Positions 47,657 through 56,929 of a stretch of DNA of 64,000 nucleotides are shown here, in pieces. The notes beneath the pieces are model-generated. The model was not told the DNA's origin. It saw nothing but the letters and a program-made list of their open reading frames with translations, and ran no database searches. A program made the position numbers and the translations under genes. Each line of letters starts with the position of its first letter. The first letter of the stretch is position 1. Origin of the DNA: Ornithinibacillus gellani (GTDB taxonomy: Bacteria > Bacillota > Bacilli > Bacillales > Amphibacillaceae); NCBI RefSeq assembly GCF_003730295.1, contig NZ_QTSZ01000017.1, positions 1 through 64,000 of the forward strand. Direction: 5' to 3'.

Positions 47657-48535
47657 TCACACCTCTTCTAATATTTGTTTTATGACTTCTGCCAAAATTT
47701 TTCCAGCTGTTTTTGGCGCAACGACACCTGGAAGGCTTTTGGCTAAAATCGCCTTAATACCACGTTGCTCTGCATATTTGAAATCTGTTCCACCTGGTTC
47801 AGAAGCCAAGTCGAATATGAGGGCATGTGAAGGTAACTGGCTAATCGAATCTTTTTTAATAACAGGGGCAGGAATCGTGTTGATGAGAATATCACACTGG
47901 CCCGCATATTCTTGGAGATTGTGGAGCGGTACAGCTGTTAATCCCATTTCGGTAATTCTAGCTAAATCGTGCAGACTGCTTGCTGCAACAGACACCTTGG
48001 CACCAAGTGCGGCAAATTTATTAGCCACTGTATGCCCTACTCTGCCGAATCCAGCTACAATGACCCTAGACGAATGAATGGTATAATCTGTATTGGTGAT
48101 CGCCATCATAATCGTTCCTTCAGCAGTTGGAATAGAATTATAAATTGCTACATCATCCCGATTCAATAATGGGATGAGCTTTTTATTCGTTTTCCCGGCA
48201 AGTTCTGTTAAATAGTCATTGGAAATTCCAGTAAATATAATGGTTGTTTCTTTTAACTGTGTCATCCAATCCTCGGTCAATTGAATGGCTTCTTTTGAAA
48301 AAGTAGACGTAATGTGTCCTTCCTGATTTGTGCCTGTAATAGGAAGAATAACTGCATCCAGCTGCTTAGGCTCTAATTCATTAAAGTCTAACTGTCTAGA
48401 GCTGGTAAAGCTTTGCTCCAATCGGTCATAACCAACTAAAAACAGCTGCACATTTGGTATATGCTGAAGCTGCCTAATTAACTCAATATATCTTGCATCC
48501 CCACCTAAAATCGCTATTCGCATGTCTTTATCCAT
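47657..48535 (-). CDS. dpaA: Dipicolinate synthase subunit A
   Basis: About 292 residues. The N-terminal part is a small Rossmann-like domain (MRIAILGGDARYIELIRQL); the second half is an NAD(P)-binding domain with VIVAGFGRVGHTVA. It is the catalytic partner of DpaB. The start at 48535 has GGGGG six bases upstream; an internal ATG four codons on is possible. A consensus sigma-K promoter lies about 50-75 bases upstream, so the operon is switched on in the late mother cell. Confidence 0.95.
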   Translation of the reverse strand: MDKDMRIAILGGDARYIELIRQLQHIPNVQLFLVGYDRLEQSFTSSRQLDFNELEPKQLDAVILPITGTNQEGHITSTFSKEAIQLTEDWMTQLKETTIIFTGISNDYLTELAGKTNKKLIPLLNRDDVAIYNSIPTAEGTIMMAITNTDYTIHSSRVIVAGFGRVGHTVANKFAALGAKVSVAASSLHDLARITEMGLTAVPLHNLQEYAGQCDILINTIPAPVIKKDSISQLPSHALIFDLASEPGGTDFKYAEQRGIKAILAKSLPGVVAPKTAGKILAEVIKQILEEV

Positions 48536-48582
48536 ACACATCCCCCAACCCATTCATTTCAAGCTTACATTTGATTCATATA

Positions 48583-48609
48583 TAGCTTATGTGTTTATAG
48601 GCGGAGAGT
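48583..48609 (-). promoter_or_regulatory. Sigma-K promoter of the dpaA operon
   Basis: Minus strand AC (48609-48608), 16 bases, then CATAAGCTA (48591-48583), matching the sigma-K consensus AC-N16/17-CATANNNTA at every constrained position. It lies 48-74 bases before the dpaA start. Confidence 0.72.
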
Positions 48610-48762
48610 GCCTGCAATTACAAAGAAAATCTAAAAAAAGGCGAGTAACCCATGAATAGAATCATCAAATGACAATATTAAACGGAAATGCGAATGGAAA
48701 TGAGTAGACAGAGCATCTATCAAACAAAACCAATTGATTTTATTATCTAATCGTGACAAAAA

Positions 48763-48798
48763 AATAAGCTATCACCCACATCAAAATGGGTGATAGCC
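48763..48798 (-). terminator. Terminator of ymxH
   Basis: GCTATCACCCA with TGGGTGATAGC around an eight-base loop, followed on the minus strand by TTATTTTTTT. Confidence 0.88.
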
Positions 48799-48844
48799 AA
48801 TTGTAAACAAAAATATATTCCTTCAAATGACGGAAACAGTTATT

Positions 48845-49087
48845 TTAAGAGGAGGGATCCGCTTCAATTAAAATCATGTCTTCCCCAATTTTTTTTATTG
48901 CATTCCATTTAATGGTAGCTTCTTCTCCTTCTTTTTTAAGACCAAACCATTTATAGTTAGGGATAATGAAAGCCTTTATTTGTCCCGTCCTTCGATCAAT
49001 TTCCAAATCCGTTTGGCCTAGAATACCAAGCCGAGTTCCCTGACTAATATCAACAATTTCCTTTCCACTAATCTCCTTATACCGCAT
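48845..49087 (-). CDS. ymxH: YlmC/YmxH family PRC-barrel protein
   Basis: 80 residues. Opens MRYKEISGKEIVDISQGTRLG, then a PRC-barrel-like beta domain with LEIDRRTGQIKAFIIP. Function unknown; the family is restricted to spore formers, and B. subtilis ymxH sits in the same place between mlpA and the spoVF operon. ATG at 49087 follows GGAGG with eight-base spacing; 18 extra residues in the longer frame are unsupported. Confidence 0.88.
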   Translation of the reverse strand: MRYKEISGKEIVDISQGTRLGILGQTDLEIDRRTGQIKAFIIPNYKWFGLKKEGEEATIKWNAIKKIGEDMILIEADPSS

Positions 49088-49149
49088 TTTATCCGCCTCC
49101 TTTTTTTTCGGTCTATTACATTCTATGTAGCAAAAAACCAACCTATGTT

Positions 49150-50382
49150 TTATAGGTTGGTCTCATCATTTTTTGGTGCGATAACAGCAGTGGAAGGTTC
49201 AGATTGAAAAGTAGATTCTATCACTTGCTGTATGGATTCATGTGTTACAGCATCAATTTCTTCAATCATTTCGTCTAAGGAACGATGACGTTCAAGTAAC
49301 AGCTCATTCTTACCATTTCTACTCATACGACTGCTCGTACTTTCAAGACCCAGCATGAAATTACCTTTCAATTGTTCCTTGCTGTTCTTGAGCTCTTTAT
49401 CTGTCAAACCATCCTTCATAAAGGACAATATCGTTTGCTGAATGGTTTCCTCCAGTAAAGGAAGCTGCTCTCTTCCTGTTCCTGCATAAATTGTTAACAT
49501 GCCACTGTCTAGAAAGGAAGAGTGATAGGAGAAAACAGAATATGCTAGACCTTGTTTCTCTCTTACCTCCTGAAATAACCTGGAGCTCATACTACCGCCT
49601 AATACATTATTCATGATCACAAGACTGTAGATTTGATGATCTAATACCGATAATCCGTTATATCCTAGACAAAGATGTGCTTGCTCTGTATCCTTGTGAC
49701 GATGAATCGATTGTGCAAGAAATGTTGGTTTCGAGATTTCATTTTGATTTTTATCGGATGTGTAGTCACCAAATAATTGCTCGATTTGATCGATAAACGT
49801 TTCATCTACATTACCAGCAACAGATATGACAATATTTTTTGGTGCATATTGTGCAGCGATATAGTCGCGTAAGTCATTAGATGTAAAGGAATGAAGATTC
49901 GTTTCCGTGCCAAGTATTGGATAGCCCAGTGGATGTGTTCCATACGATGCACGTGCTAATAAATCATGCACCATATCATCTGGTGTATCCTCATACATTT
50001 TAATTTCTTCAAGCACTACTTTTTTTTCACGTTCCAGTTCATTTTCATCAAAAGTAGAATGAAAGAACATATCGCTTAAAATATCCAAAGCCTGTTCTTT
50101 ATGGCTATCAAGTACTTTTGCATAAAAGCATGTATATTCTTTAGATGTAAACGCATTTACTTGACCGCCAATGGCATCAAATGATTCTGCTATTTGTTGT
50201 GCAGTTCTAGATTTCGTTCCTTTGAAAAACATATGCTCTAAAAAATGTGACAACCCATTGTTTGCCTCTGTTTCATTTCTCGAACCAGTTAAAACCCAAA
50301 TACCAATTGTTACAGATCGCACTGCTGGAATTTCCTCCAAAACAATCCGCAATCCATTCTTACACGTGTGCTTAATAACCAA
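49150..50382 (-). CDS. mlpA: M16 family zinc peptidase MlpA (YmxG)
   Basis: 410 residues. The zinc motif His-x-x-Glu-His is intact in LSHFLEHMFFK, with the third ligand region (KVVLEEIKMYEDTPDD) about 75 residues downstream and the C-terminal SSRLFQEVREKQGLAYS block. It resembles mitochondrial processing peptidase beta. In B. subtilis MlpA affects protease expression. The start is TTG, seven bases after GGAGG. It follows ylxY. Confidence 0.94.
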   Translation of the reverse strand: MVIKHTCKNGLRIVLEEIPAVRSVTIGIWVLTGSRNETEANNGLSHFLEHMFFKGTKSRTAQQIAESFDAIGGQVNAFTSKEYTCFYAKVLDSHKEQALDILSDMFFHSTFDENELEREKKVVLEEIKMYEDTPDDMVHDLLARASYGTHPLGYPILGTETNLHSFTSNDLRDYIAAQYAPKNIVISVAGNVDETFIDQIEQLFGDYTSDKNQNEISKPTFLAQSIHRHKDTEQAHLCLGYNGLSVLDHQIYSLVIMNNVLGGSMSSRLFQEVREKQGLAYSVFSYHSSFLDSGMLTIYAGTGREQLPLLEETIQQTILSFMKDGLTDKELKNSKEQLKGNFMLGLESTSSRMSRNGKNELLLERHRSLDEMIEEIDAVTHESIQQVIESTFQSEPSTAVIAPKNDETNL

Positions 50383-50440
50383 GCTGCTGCCTCCAAACCT
50401 ATGCTGAAAATAACATATAAGTATTTTATTAATAATTTAA

Positions 50441-51391
50441 TTATCTTTCTTCGCTTAACAGCTGTTGGATCGTCCCTAACCGATAACCTTTATCCGAAAT
50501 ATCGTCGATTAACTGTGGCAATCCTTTTTCAATAGCAGCTGTTGGATGCATAAGAATCGTTGCACCTGGATGAAGCTTGCTCATCACTCGATTTATCATA
50601 ACAGATACAGATGGTTTCTTCCAATCAATCGTATCCACCGTCCATAAAATGGTTTCCATCTTCAATTGGTGTGCAAGCTCAACAACATGGTCTGTATAGC
50701 TTCCACTTGGAGGAGCAAAATAAACAGGTTGTTTTCCAGTAATGGCTTTTAATATATTATTTGTTTGTGTTAATTGATCAAGGGCAGCTTGATTGGAGAT
50801 CCTCGCCATATCAGGATGATTATACGCATGGCTGCCAATCACATGCCCTTCCTCTTCCATCATTTGCACATAGCTGGCATTTTCCTTTGCCCATTTCCCT
50901 TCAATGAAGAATGTAGCTTTTACATTTTTCTCCTTTAATGTACGTAAAATAGATGGAATATATTCCGTTCCCCAAGAAACATTGATTAATAATGCAACCA
51001 TTTGCTTTTTTGGATGGCCACGATAAATTGGCGCTGCTGGAAGATCCTTCAGCGTAACATCGGGAGTAATTTGATCAAACACTAGTAAATCTTCTTGGAA
51101 TTCGCCTTTTTTCTTCATTTTTTGGTAAGACTTATCTACGTTCACCTGTAATCCATTCAAACCAGGAGTCTTCTTCCAAACACGGTCAATGACCGCATCT
51201 TCAGCCTTTATGGCATAATCATCACGCTTTGCCTCAATTTCCTTATAAAGCCCTGACTCCATTTTAGATGCTTGCATAAAAAAGTCGGCTTCAAGACTTT
51301 GGCCTGTAAATGGATTGTAGGTTTGATTCATTGCTAAAAATACCAAAATCACTAATAAACACACATTCACTAAAGTTCGATAAGACCGCAT
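50441..51391 (-). CDS. ylxY: YlxY family polysaccharide deacetylase-like protein
   Basis: 316 residues. An N-terminal membrane anchor or signal (about 8-24) precedes a stalk of about 110 residues and a NodB-type domain. The metal-binding motif 2 is kept (GSHAYNHPDMARIS), but in place of the Asp-Asp catalytic/metal motif 1 the sequence reads LLINVSWGTEYI, so deacetylase activity is doubtful. Position between mlpA and pnp matches B. subtilis ylxY. The start follows GGGAGGG; the longer frame adds eight residues. Confidence 0.88.
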   Translation of the reverse strand: MRSYRTLVNVCLLVILVFLAMNQTYNPFTGQSLEADFFMQASKMESGLYKEIEAKRDDYAIKAEDAVIDRVWKKTPGLNGLQVNVDKSYQKMKKKGEFQEDLLVFDQITPDVTLKDLPAAPIYRGHPKKQMVALLINVSWGTEYIPSILRTLKEKNVKATFFIEGKWAKENASYVQMMEEEGHVIGSHAYNHPDMARISNQAALDQLTQTNNILKAITGKQPVYFAPPSGSYTDHVVELAHQLKMETILWTVDTIDWKKPSVSVMINRVMSKLHPGATILMHPTAAIEKGLPQLIDDISDKGYRLGTIQQLLSEER

Positions 51392-51551
51392 TCGTGTTCC
51401 CTCCCCATACAACATATGCCGATATGGGACAAGATATGCGATGCTCCTACGTCAGAGATTCAATCCATTTAAAAAGCTAGAATGGATAAGTACACCGAAA
51501 GCTATTTCTATAAACAGCTATGTGTATCATTATCAGCATTCCAGCTTTTGG

Positions 51552-53663
51552 TTAGTCTTGTTTCTTTTCTTTTTCCTTCTGTTCCATCAATACAGCTTTA
51601 CGAGATAAATTTACTCGACCTTGATGATCAATTTCTTTCACCTTCACGAGGACTTCGTCACCAATTTTGACAACGTCTTCTACTTTATTTGTACGTGTCT
51701 CTTGTAGCTCGGAAATGTGGACAAGTCCATCTTTTCCTTTAAATAACTCTACAAAAGCACCGAATTTCTCAATTCTTTTTACTTTACCAAGGTAGATCTG
51801 ACCAACCTCTACTTCACGTACAAGGTCCTCAATAATACTTTTTGCTTTTTCATTCATTTCCGCATCTGTGGAGGAAATATAGACGCTACCATCTTGTTCA
51901 ATATCAATCTTCACGCCGGTTTCGTCAATAATTTTATTGATTTGTTTACCACTTGGTCCAATGACATCGCGAATTTTATCGGGATGAATTGACATCGTTA
52001 AGATTTTCGGAGCATATGGAGATAGCTCTGATTTTGGCTCTGCAATCGTAGCAATCATGGAATCTAAAATATGCATACGACCTGTTTTCGCTTGACTCAT
52101 TGCTTCTTCCAGAATTTCTTTAGACAATCCGTCAATCTTAATATCCATCTGTAAAGCAGTAATCCCTTTAGCAGTACCAGCTACTTTAAAGTCCATGTCA
52201 CCTAATGCATCTTCCATTCCTTGAATGTCAGATAGAATAGAGTATTCGTCTCCGGATTTAATCAGTCCCATGGCAATCCCTGCTACCGGTGATTTGATTG
52301 GTACTCCTGCATCCATCATAGCTAGCGTACTCGCACAAATACTTGCTTGTGAGGAGGAACCATTAGATTCGAGCACCTCTGAAACGAGTCGAATGGTGTA
52401 CGGGAATTCATTATCGCCAGGTACAACAGGCTCCAAGGCACGCTCTCCCAGTGCACCATGGCCAATTTCACGACGACCTGGTCCACGAATTGGTCCAGTC
52501 TCCCCAACACTGTACTGAGGGAAATTATAATGGTGCATGAAACGTTTCGATTCTTCCAAGCCAAGACCATCCAAAATTTGCACGTCACCCAATGCACCTA
52601 ACGTACAAATACTTAACACCTGTGTTTGCCCCCGGGTGAATAATCCCGAACCATGTGTTCTTGGTAACACACCAATACGAGAGGATAATGGTCGAATCTC
52701 ATCAATCTTCCGACCATCCGGACGAATTTTTTCAATTGTAATTAAGCGGCGAACTTCTTCCTTCACCATATGATCAAGGATTGATTTTACTTGCTTGATT
52801 GTTTCTGGTTCTGCTTCTTCATAATTTGCAAGTACTTCCGCCTTTACTTCCGCAATCGCATCTTCACGCGCATGCTTTTCCTTCACTTGAATAGCAGCTA
52901 GTAGCTTGTCCTTTGCAGTGCCTTCGATCTCTTGGGTAAGCTCCTCATCCAATTGGAATAAAGCTACCTCTGATTTAACTACCTCTACGGATTCAATGAT
53001 TTCCTCTTGGAAAGCAACCAATCGTTTAATTTCTTCATGACCAAACAAAATCGCTTCTAGCATGGTTTCCTCGGAAACCTCCAGCGCACCCGCTTCTACC
53101 ATGTTAACCGCATCTTTTGTTCCAGCAACAGTTAAACTGATATCACTTTTTTCTTGTTGCTCGATTGTTGGGTTGATTATAAATTCTCCATCAACACGTC
53201 CAACATGAACACCTGCAATTGGCTGTTCAAATGGAATATCTGAAATACAAAGTGCTACAGATGATCCAATCATTGCCGCCATTTCTGATGAACAATCCTG
53301 ATCCACACTCATCACAGTGCTAATCACTTGAACTTCATTACGGAAGCCATCTGGGAAAAGCGGACGAATCGGGCGATCAATCAATCGAGAAGATAAAATG
53401 GCTTTTTCACTCGGTCTTCCCTCACGTTTAATAAATCCTCCAGGTATTTTACCTACAGCATATAAACGTTCTTCATAATTTACTGTGAGTGGAAAGAATG
53501 GTAGGTCTTTTGGTTCTTTTGATGCAGTAGCAGCAGATAACACAGCCGTATCACCATAGTGAACCATGCAAGCGCCATTTGCTTGTTTTGCAACTTCTCC
53601 TATTTCAATCGTAAATTTAGTTCCAGATATTTCAGTGGAGAATACTTTTTTCTCTTCTGCCAT
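51552..53663 (-). CDS. pnp: Polynucleotide phosphorylase
   Basis: 703 residues. Domain order: RNase PH-like 1, helical linker, RNase PH-like 2 ([19 protein letters not shown], and the [19 protein letters not shown] active-site block), KH ([21 protein letters not shown]) and S1 ([20 protein letters not shown]). It degrades RNA phosphorolytically from the 3' end and is the main exonuclease of Bacillus. The start follows AAGGAG at about 11 bases; the 35-residue longer frame is unsupported. Confidence 0.97.
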   Translation of the reverse strand: MAEEKKVFSTEISGTKFTIEIGEVAKQANGACMVHYGDTAVLSAATASKEPKDLPFFPLTVNYEERLYAVGKIPGGFIKREGRPSEKAILSSRLIDRPIRPLFPDGFRNEVQVISTVMSVDQDCSSEMAAMIGSSVALCISDIPFEQPIAGVHVGRVDGEFIINPTIEQQEKSDISLTVAGTKDAVNMVEAGALEVSEETMLEAILFGHEEIKRLVAFQEEIIESVEVVKSEVALFQLDEELTQEIEGTAKDKLLAAIQVKEKHAREDAIAEVKAEVLANYEEAEPETIKQVKSILDHMVKEEVRRLITIEKIRPDGRKIDEIRPLSSRIGVLPRTHGSGLFTRGQTQVLSICTLGALGDVQILDGLGLEESKRFMHHYNFPQYSVGETGPIRGPGRREIGHGALGERALEPVVPGDNEFPYTIRLVSEVLESNGSSSQASICASTLAMMDAGVPIKSPVAGIAMGLIKSGDEYSILSDIQGMEDALGDMDFKVAGTAKGITALQMDIKIDGLSKEILEEAMSQAKTGRMHILDSMIATIAEPKSELSPYAPKILTMSIHPDKIRDVIGPSGKQINKIIDETGVKIDIEQDGSVYISSTDAEMNEKAKSIIEDLVREVEVGQIYLGKVKRIEKFGAFVELFKGKDGLVHISELQETRTNKVEDVVKIGDEVLVKVKEIDHQGRVNLSRKAVLMEQKEKEKKQD

Positions 53664-53802
53664 TAGTAGTGTTACTCCTTTCAAAAAACATGCTGACTCT
53701 ATTTTATATTGTTTTATCATGAATGTACATGTTATGTAGTCCAAAAGTTGGAATGAATATGATAGCATGCAAAAATAAAGCCTAAACAGCAGTAATAAAC
53801 AT

Positions 53803-53834
53803 TAGAAAAAAAGCAGGATTTCTCCTGCTTTTTC
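53803..53834 (-). terminator. Terminator of rpsO
   Basis: AAGCAGGA with TCCTGCTT and a short loop, followed by seven T residues on the minus strand, between rpsO and pnp. Confidence 0.85.
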
Positions 53835-53842
53835 CTGAATGT

Positions 53843-54112
53843 CTATCGACGTAATCCAAGCTTTTGAATCAATTCACGATAGCGTGTAACATCTTTGTTA
53901 CGTAGGTAGTTTAACAAGTTACGACGTTTACCTACCATTTTCAATAGACCGCGACGTGAATGGTGGTCTTTCGTATGAACACGTAAATGTTCGTTTAATG
54001 TTGTAATTTCTTCAGTAAGTACAGCAATTTGTACCTCTGGAGAACCAGTGTCCTGCTCATGAACCTTGTATTCGTTGATAATTTCATTCTTACGTTCTTT
54101 TGTGATAGCCAT
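53843..54112 (-). CDS. rpsO: 30S ribosomal protein S15
   Basis: 89 residues, four-helix S15 ([49 protein letters not shown]). It binds 16S rRNA early in platform assembly. ATG at 54112 follows GGAGGTG; three extra residues in the longer frame overlap that site. About 145 untranslated bases separate it from ribF and could hold its promoter and an autoregulatory leader, but I see no clear S15-binding pseudoknot. Confidence 0.97.
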   Translation of the reverse strand: MAITKERKNEIINEYKVHEQDTGSPEVQIAVLTEEITTLNEHLRVHTKDHHSRRGLLKMVGKRRNLLNYLRNKDVTRYRELIQKLGLRR

Positions 54113-54257
54113 CTGGCTCACCTCCTAATTTTTTTGAAATCCCCATTCCCCTAGCAAACGTCGGAGTTACAATTTGCCAAGCGAAGGTTTTTACGTTTTT
54201 AAGCGTAACTCTTTTTCAGGAAAAATGCAAGTGAAAATAAGCATCTGACAAGCAATC

Positions 54258-55205
54258 TTATTTTAATTTGGCAAATAATGCCCGTATTTTCCGCTCATCA
54301 TCTTCTATTTGTCGAATAAGCTCCTCCACCTGATTAAACTTTTCCTCTGGTCGAATAAAATCATGCCATTCCAGCTGCAATTCTTCGCCATATAAATCAT
54401 TATTATAATCTAAAATATGAACCTCTAATGATAAATCCAGTCTATCCTCTGTAAAGGTAGGATTAGTACCAAGACTAGCCATTCCTTCGTATATTTGCTG
54501 CTTATAGATTACTTTTACCGCGTAAATACCTGAACGAGGAAGCAAAGCAGCCTCATTCACGTCTAAATTAGCGGTTGGATATCCTAATACCCTACCACGT
54601 TTGGCTCCTTCGACAACAACGCCCGAAATGGTTAATGGACGTCCTAATAGTCGTTTCACTTCTGCTACATCGCCTTCCTGCAGCAAGCCTCTAATTCTTG
54701 TAGAGCTTATTTTTTCATTTTCGAGCTCTACTTTATCAATAACCGAGTAGGTAAATCGTCCTTGCGCATGCTTTCCTATTTCTGTCATGTTGCCTTGTCC
54801 TTTATGACCATATGTAAAATCGAACCCAGCAACAACATGTTTTATATGGAGACCTACGACAAAATGATCAATAAAATCCTGTGGTGACAGACCTGCTAAT
54901 TCCATATTAAATGTAATAATATAAAGCCGATCCACATCCATCCGACGTAAAATTTCTTCTTTTTCTTTTAAAGGCGTAATATATTGAACATCTTTATTTC
55001 CATTTTTTCGTAAAACGACAGAAGGATGCGGATGAAATGTAATGACTGCACTTGCCATATTTCTCCGTTTTGCTTCCGCAACTGCTGTACGAATCACCTT
55101 TTGATGACCTTGATGGATACCATCAAAAAAACCAAGCGCACAAACACTTTCCGGTAGATCTTGTTCCTTTAATATATGGGGATATGTTAATTCAATTGTC
55201 TTCAT
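54258..55205 (-). CDS. ribF: Bifunctional riboflavin kinase / FAD synthetase
   Basis: About 315 residues. The N-terminal FAD synthetase domain has GFFDGIHQGHQKVI and ISSTRIRGLLQEG; the C-terminal riboflavin kinase domain has GYPTANLD and the GMASLGTNPTF block. It converts riboflavin to FMN and FAD. ATG at 55205 is preferred with AAGGTGA seven bases upstream; an ATG five codons earlier overlaps the truB stop. It lies directly after truB. Confidence 0.95.
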   Translation of the reverse strand: MKTIELTYPHILKEQDLPESVCALGFFDGIHQGHQKVIRTAVAEAKRRNMASAVITFHPHPSVVLRKNGNKDVQYITPLKEKEEILRRMDVDRLYIITFNMELAGLSPQDFIDHFVVGLHIKHVVAGFDFTYGHKGQGNMTEIGKHAQGRFTYSVIDKVELENEKISSTRIRGLLQEGDVAEVKRLLGRPLTISGVVVEGAKRGRVLGYPTANLDVNEAALLPRSGIYAVKVIYKQQIYEGMASLGTNPTFTEDRLDLSLEVHILDYNNDLYGEELQLEWHDFIRPEEKFNQVEELIRQIEDDERKIRALFAKLK

Positions 55206-55216
55206 GGCTTTCACCT

Positions 55217-56119
55217 TCATTCTCTTTCTCCGAATACTCGAACAGGTTTAATCTGATCATCATGGTCCGGATGTTTTTGATAAATTGCCAACAGCTCGTC
55301 CTGATACATGACAGCAAAAGGATTCGTTTTTAATGGCTGTTTTGGCTGCATAAGCTTTTGACCATATTGTACGCGTTTTCGTAAGTCCGTGTCTACATAA
55401 AGGACATCTAAATGGGTAATTCCCATCGTCATTGGTAATAATAGCTGCGCTAAACCATCGGTAGTTGTTACGGCTTCTACTTCTTCCAAACGAATGGTAT
55501 CCTCAGCGTGAATGGCTCCTGTTTTTGTCCGAACCAAATCAGACATATGGGCGGGATAACCAAGTGCTTTCCCAATATCAACACAAAGCGTTCGGATATA
55601 GGTTCCCTTTGAACATTCTACTTCAAATCGACAAGCGGTTGTTGTCCACCTTGATGAATCCTTCGGGGTGATTCGAAATATAGTTACTTGACGTTGTGGT
55701 CGCTCGACAGTCTGATTTGCCCTCGCATATTCGTACAGCTTCTTACCGTTTACCTTCACAGCAGAGTACATTGGTGGAATCTGGGTGATTTCACCAACAA
55801 AAGACTTCAATACTTCCTCAACCTCATGCTTTGCAGGTGGATGATCCACTGGTACGACCTCAATTGTTGCGCCATGTTTATCCTCTGTTTCTGTTGCTGT
55901 ACCAAGTGTTAATTCCGCTTCATATGTTTTGGTTGTAGCTGTTAGAAAAGGCACAATTTTGGTTGCTTGACCAATACAAATTGGGAGTACGCCTTCTACC
56001 TCTGGATCGAGTGTGCCTGTATGTCCTACTTTTTTTGTTTTAAAAATACGTCTCATGCGCATGACACAATCATGGGAGGTCATGCCTTTTGGTTTCCATA
56101 ATGGCAGAATACCGTTCAT
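55217..56119 (-). CDS. truB: tRNA pseudouridine-55 synthase TruB
   Basis: 300 residues. The catalytic Asp lies in KVGHTGTLDPEVEGVLP; KPKGMTSHDCV precedes it, and a short C-terminal PUA-like part completes the protein. It converts U55 of the tRNA T-loop to pseudouridine and has a folding role. The start follows GGGGGATT. A strong terminator after rbfA separates it from the nusA-rbfA genes, so truB-ribF has its own promoter. Confidence 0.96.
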   Translation of the reverse strand: MNGILPLWKPKGMTSHDCVMRMRRIFKTKKVGHTGTLDPEVEGVLPICIGQATKIVPFLTATTKTYEAELTLGTATETEDKHGATIEVVPVDHPPAKHEVEEVLKSFVGEITQIPPMYSAVKVNGKKLYEYARANQTVERPQRQVTIFRITPKDSSRWTTTACRFEVECSKGTYIRTLCVDIGKALGYPAHMSDLVRTKTGAIHAEDTIRLEEVEAVTTTDGLAQLLLPMTMGITHLDVLYVDTDLRKRVQYGQKLMQPKQPLKTNPFAVMYQDELLAIYQKHPDHDDQIKPVRVFGERE

Positions 56120-56197
56120 TATTCAATCCCCCAATACAAGCTTTGACTATATCATCGTCATATGATCATTCTATTAGATGTTAAAATAACGGTAAAA

Positions 56198-56232
56198 AAC
56201 CTGGCTCATCTACATCTTAAATGAGCCAGGCA
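56198..56232 (-). terminator. Terminator of the rimP-rbfA operon
   Basis: CCTGGCTCAT (56200-56209) with ATGAGCCAGG (56221-56230), followed on the minus strand by six T residues. It lies just after rbfA. Confidence 0.9.
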
Positions 56233-56242
56233 GCAAATACCA

Positions 56243-56584
56243 TTATTTATTTAAATCTCTAAGAATGGATTCAATCTTGTTGCCATAAGCTAATGCTTCA
56301 TCAAATTCAAAAGTAAGCTCTGGCGTTTTTCGCAAACGAATTCGTTGACCAATTTCTGAGCGAATAAACCCCTTGGCTTTCGCCAGTCCGAGCAGTGTTT
56401 CTTCTTTTTCCTTTTGATCACCAAGGATGGAAACAAACACTTTCGCCTGTTGCAAATCTCCAGTCACCTGAACATCTGTTATCGTTACAAAACCAACACG
56501 CGGATCCTTCAATTTTCTAGTAAGGATTTCACCCAGCTCTTTTTTCATTTGCTCTGCAACACGATTTGCTCTTACATTACTCAT
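56243..56584 (-). CDS. rbfA: Ribosome-binding factor A
   Basis: 113 residues, single KH-type domain ([37 protein letters not shown]). It helps mature the 5' end of 16S rRNA and the 30S neck. The start follows GAGGTG; nine extra upstream residues are unsupported. It is the last gene of the rimP-nusA-infB unit. Confidence 0.95.
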   Translation of the reverse strand: MSNVRANRVAEQMKKELGEILTRKLKDPRVGFVTITDVQVTGDLQQAKVFVSILGDQKEKEETLLGLAKAKGFIRSEIGQRIRLRKTPELTFEFDEALAYGNKIESILRDLNK

Positions 56585-56650
56585 ATTCTTCACCTCTTTA
56601 ATGAAAACCATGTACCAGCTGTGTGCTATTTAAACGAAACTTTTAAATCA

Positions 56651-56929
56651 CTAGCATTTTTCAACATGTGTGATGGTCCGCTCCAATTCCGGGAAGGAAT
56701 CAATGATTCGCAATGCCTCCTGAATTACCTGCTCAGCATGGACACTTTCATTCGAAATGGTTACCAGCCCAATTTTCGTTCGTTGCCATAAATCATGGAA
56801 ATCTAATTCCGTTACAGCAACATTTAAATTACGCTGTAGCTTTGTATGCACTTTTTTGATTAGCGAGCGCTTCTGCTTCAGCGAATGACCATCATACATC
56901 ATACATTCTACCTCAGCATAAACGATCAT
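56651..56929 (-). CDS. ylxP: DUF503 family protein YlxP
   Basis: 92 residues, ferredoxin-like fold of the YlxP/DUF503 family ([27 protein letters not shown]). B. subtilis YlxP associates with ribosome maturation; its exact role is not settled. The ATG overlaps the infB stop by four bases, so it is translationally coupled. Confidence 0.9.
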   Translation of the reverse strand: MIVYAEVECMMYDGHSLKQKRSLIKKVHTKLQRNLNVAVTELDFHDLWQRTKIGLVTISNESVHAEQVIQEALRIIDSFPELERTITHVEKC

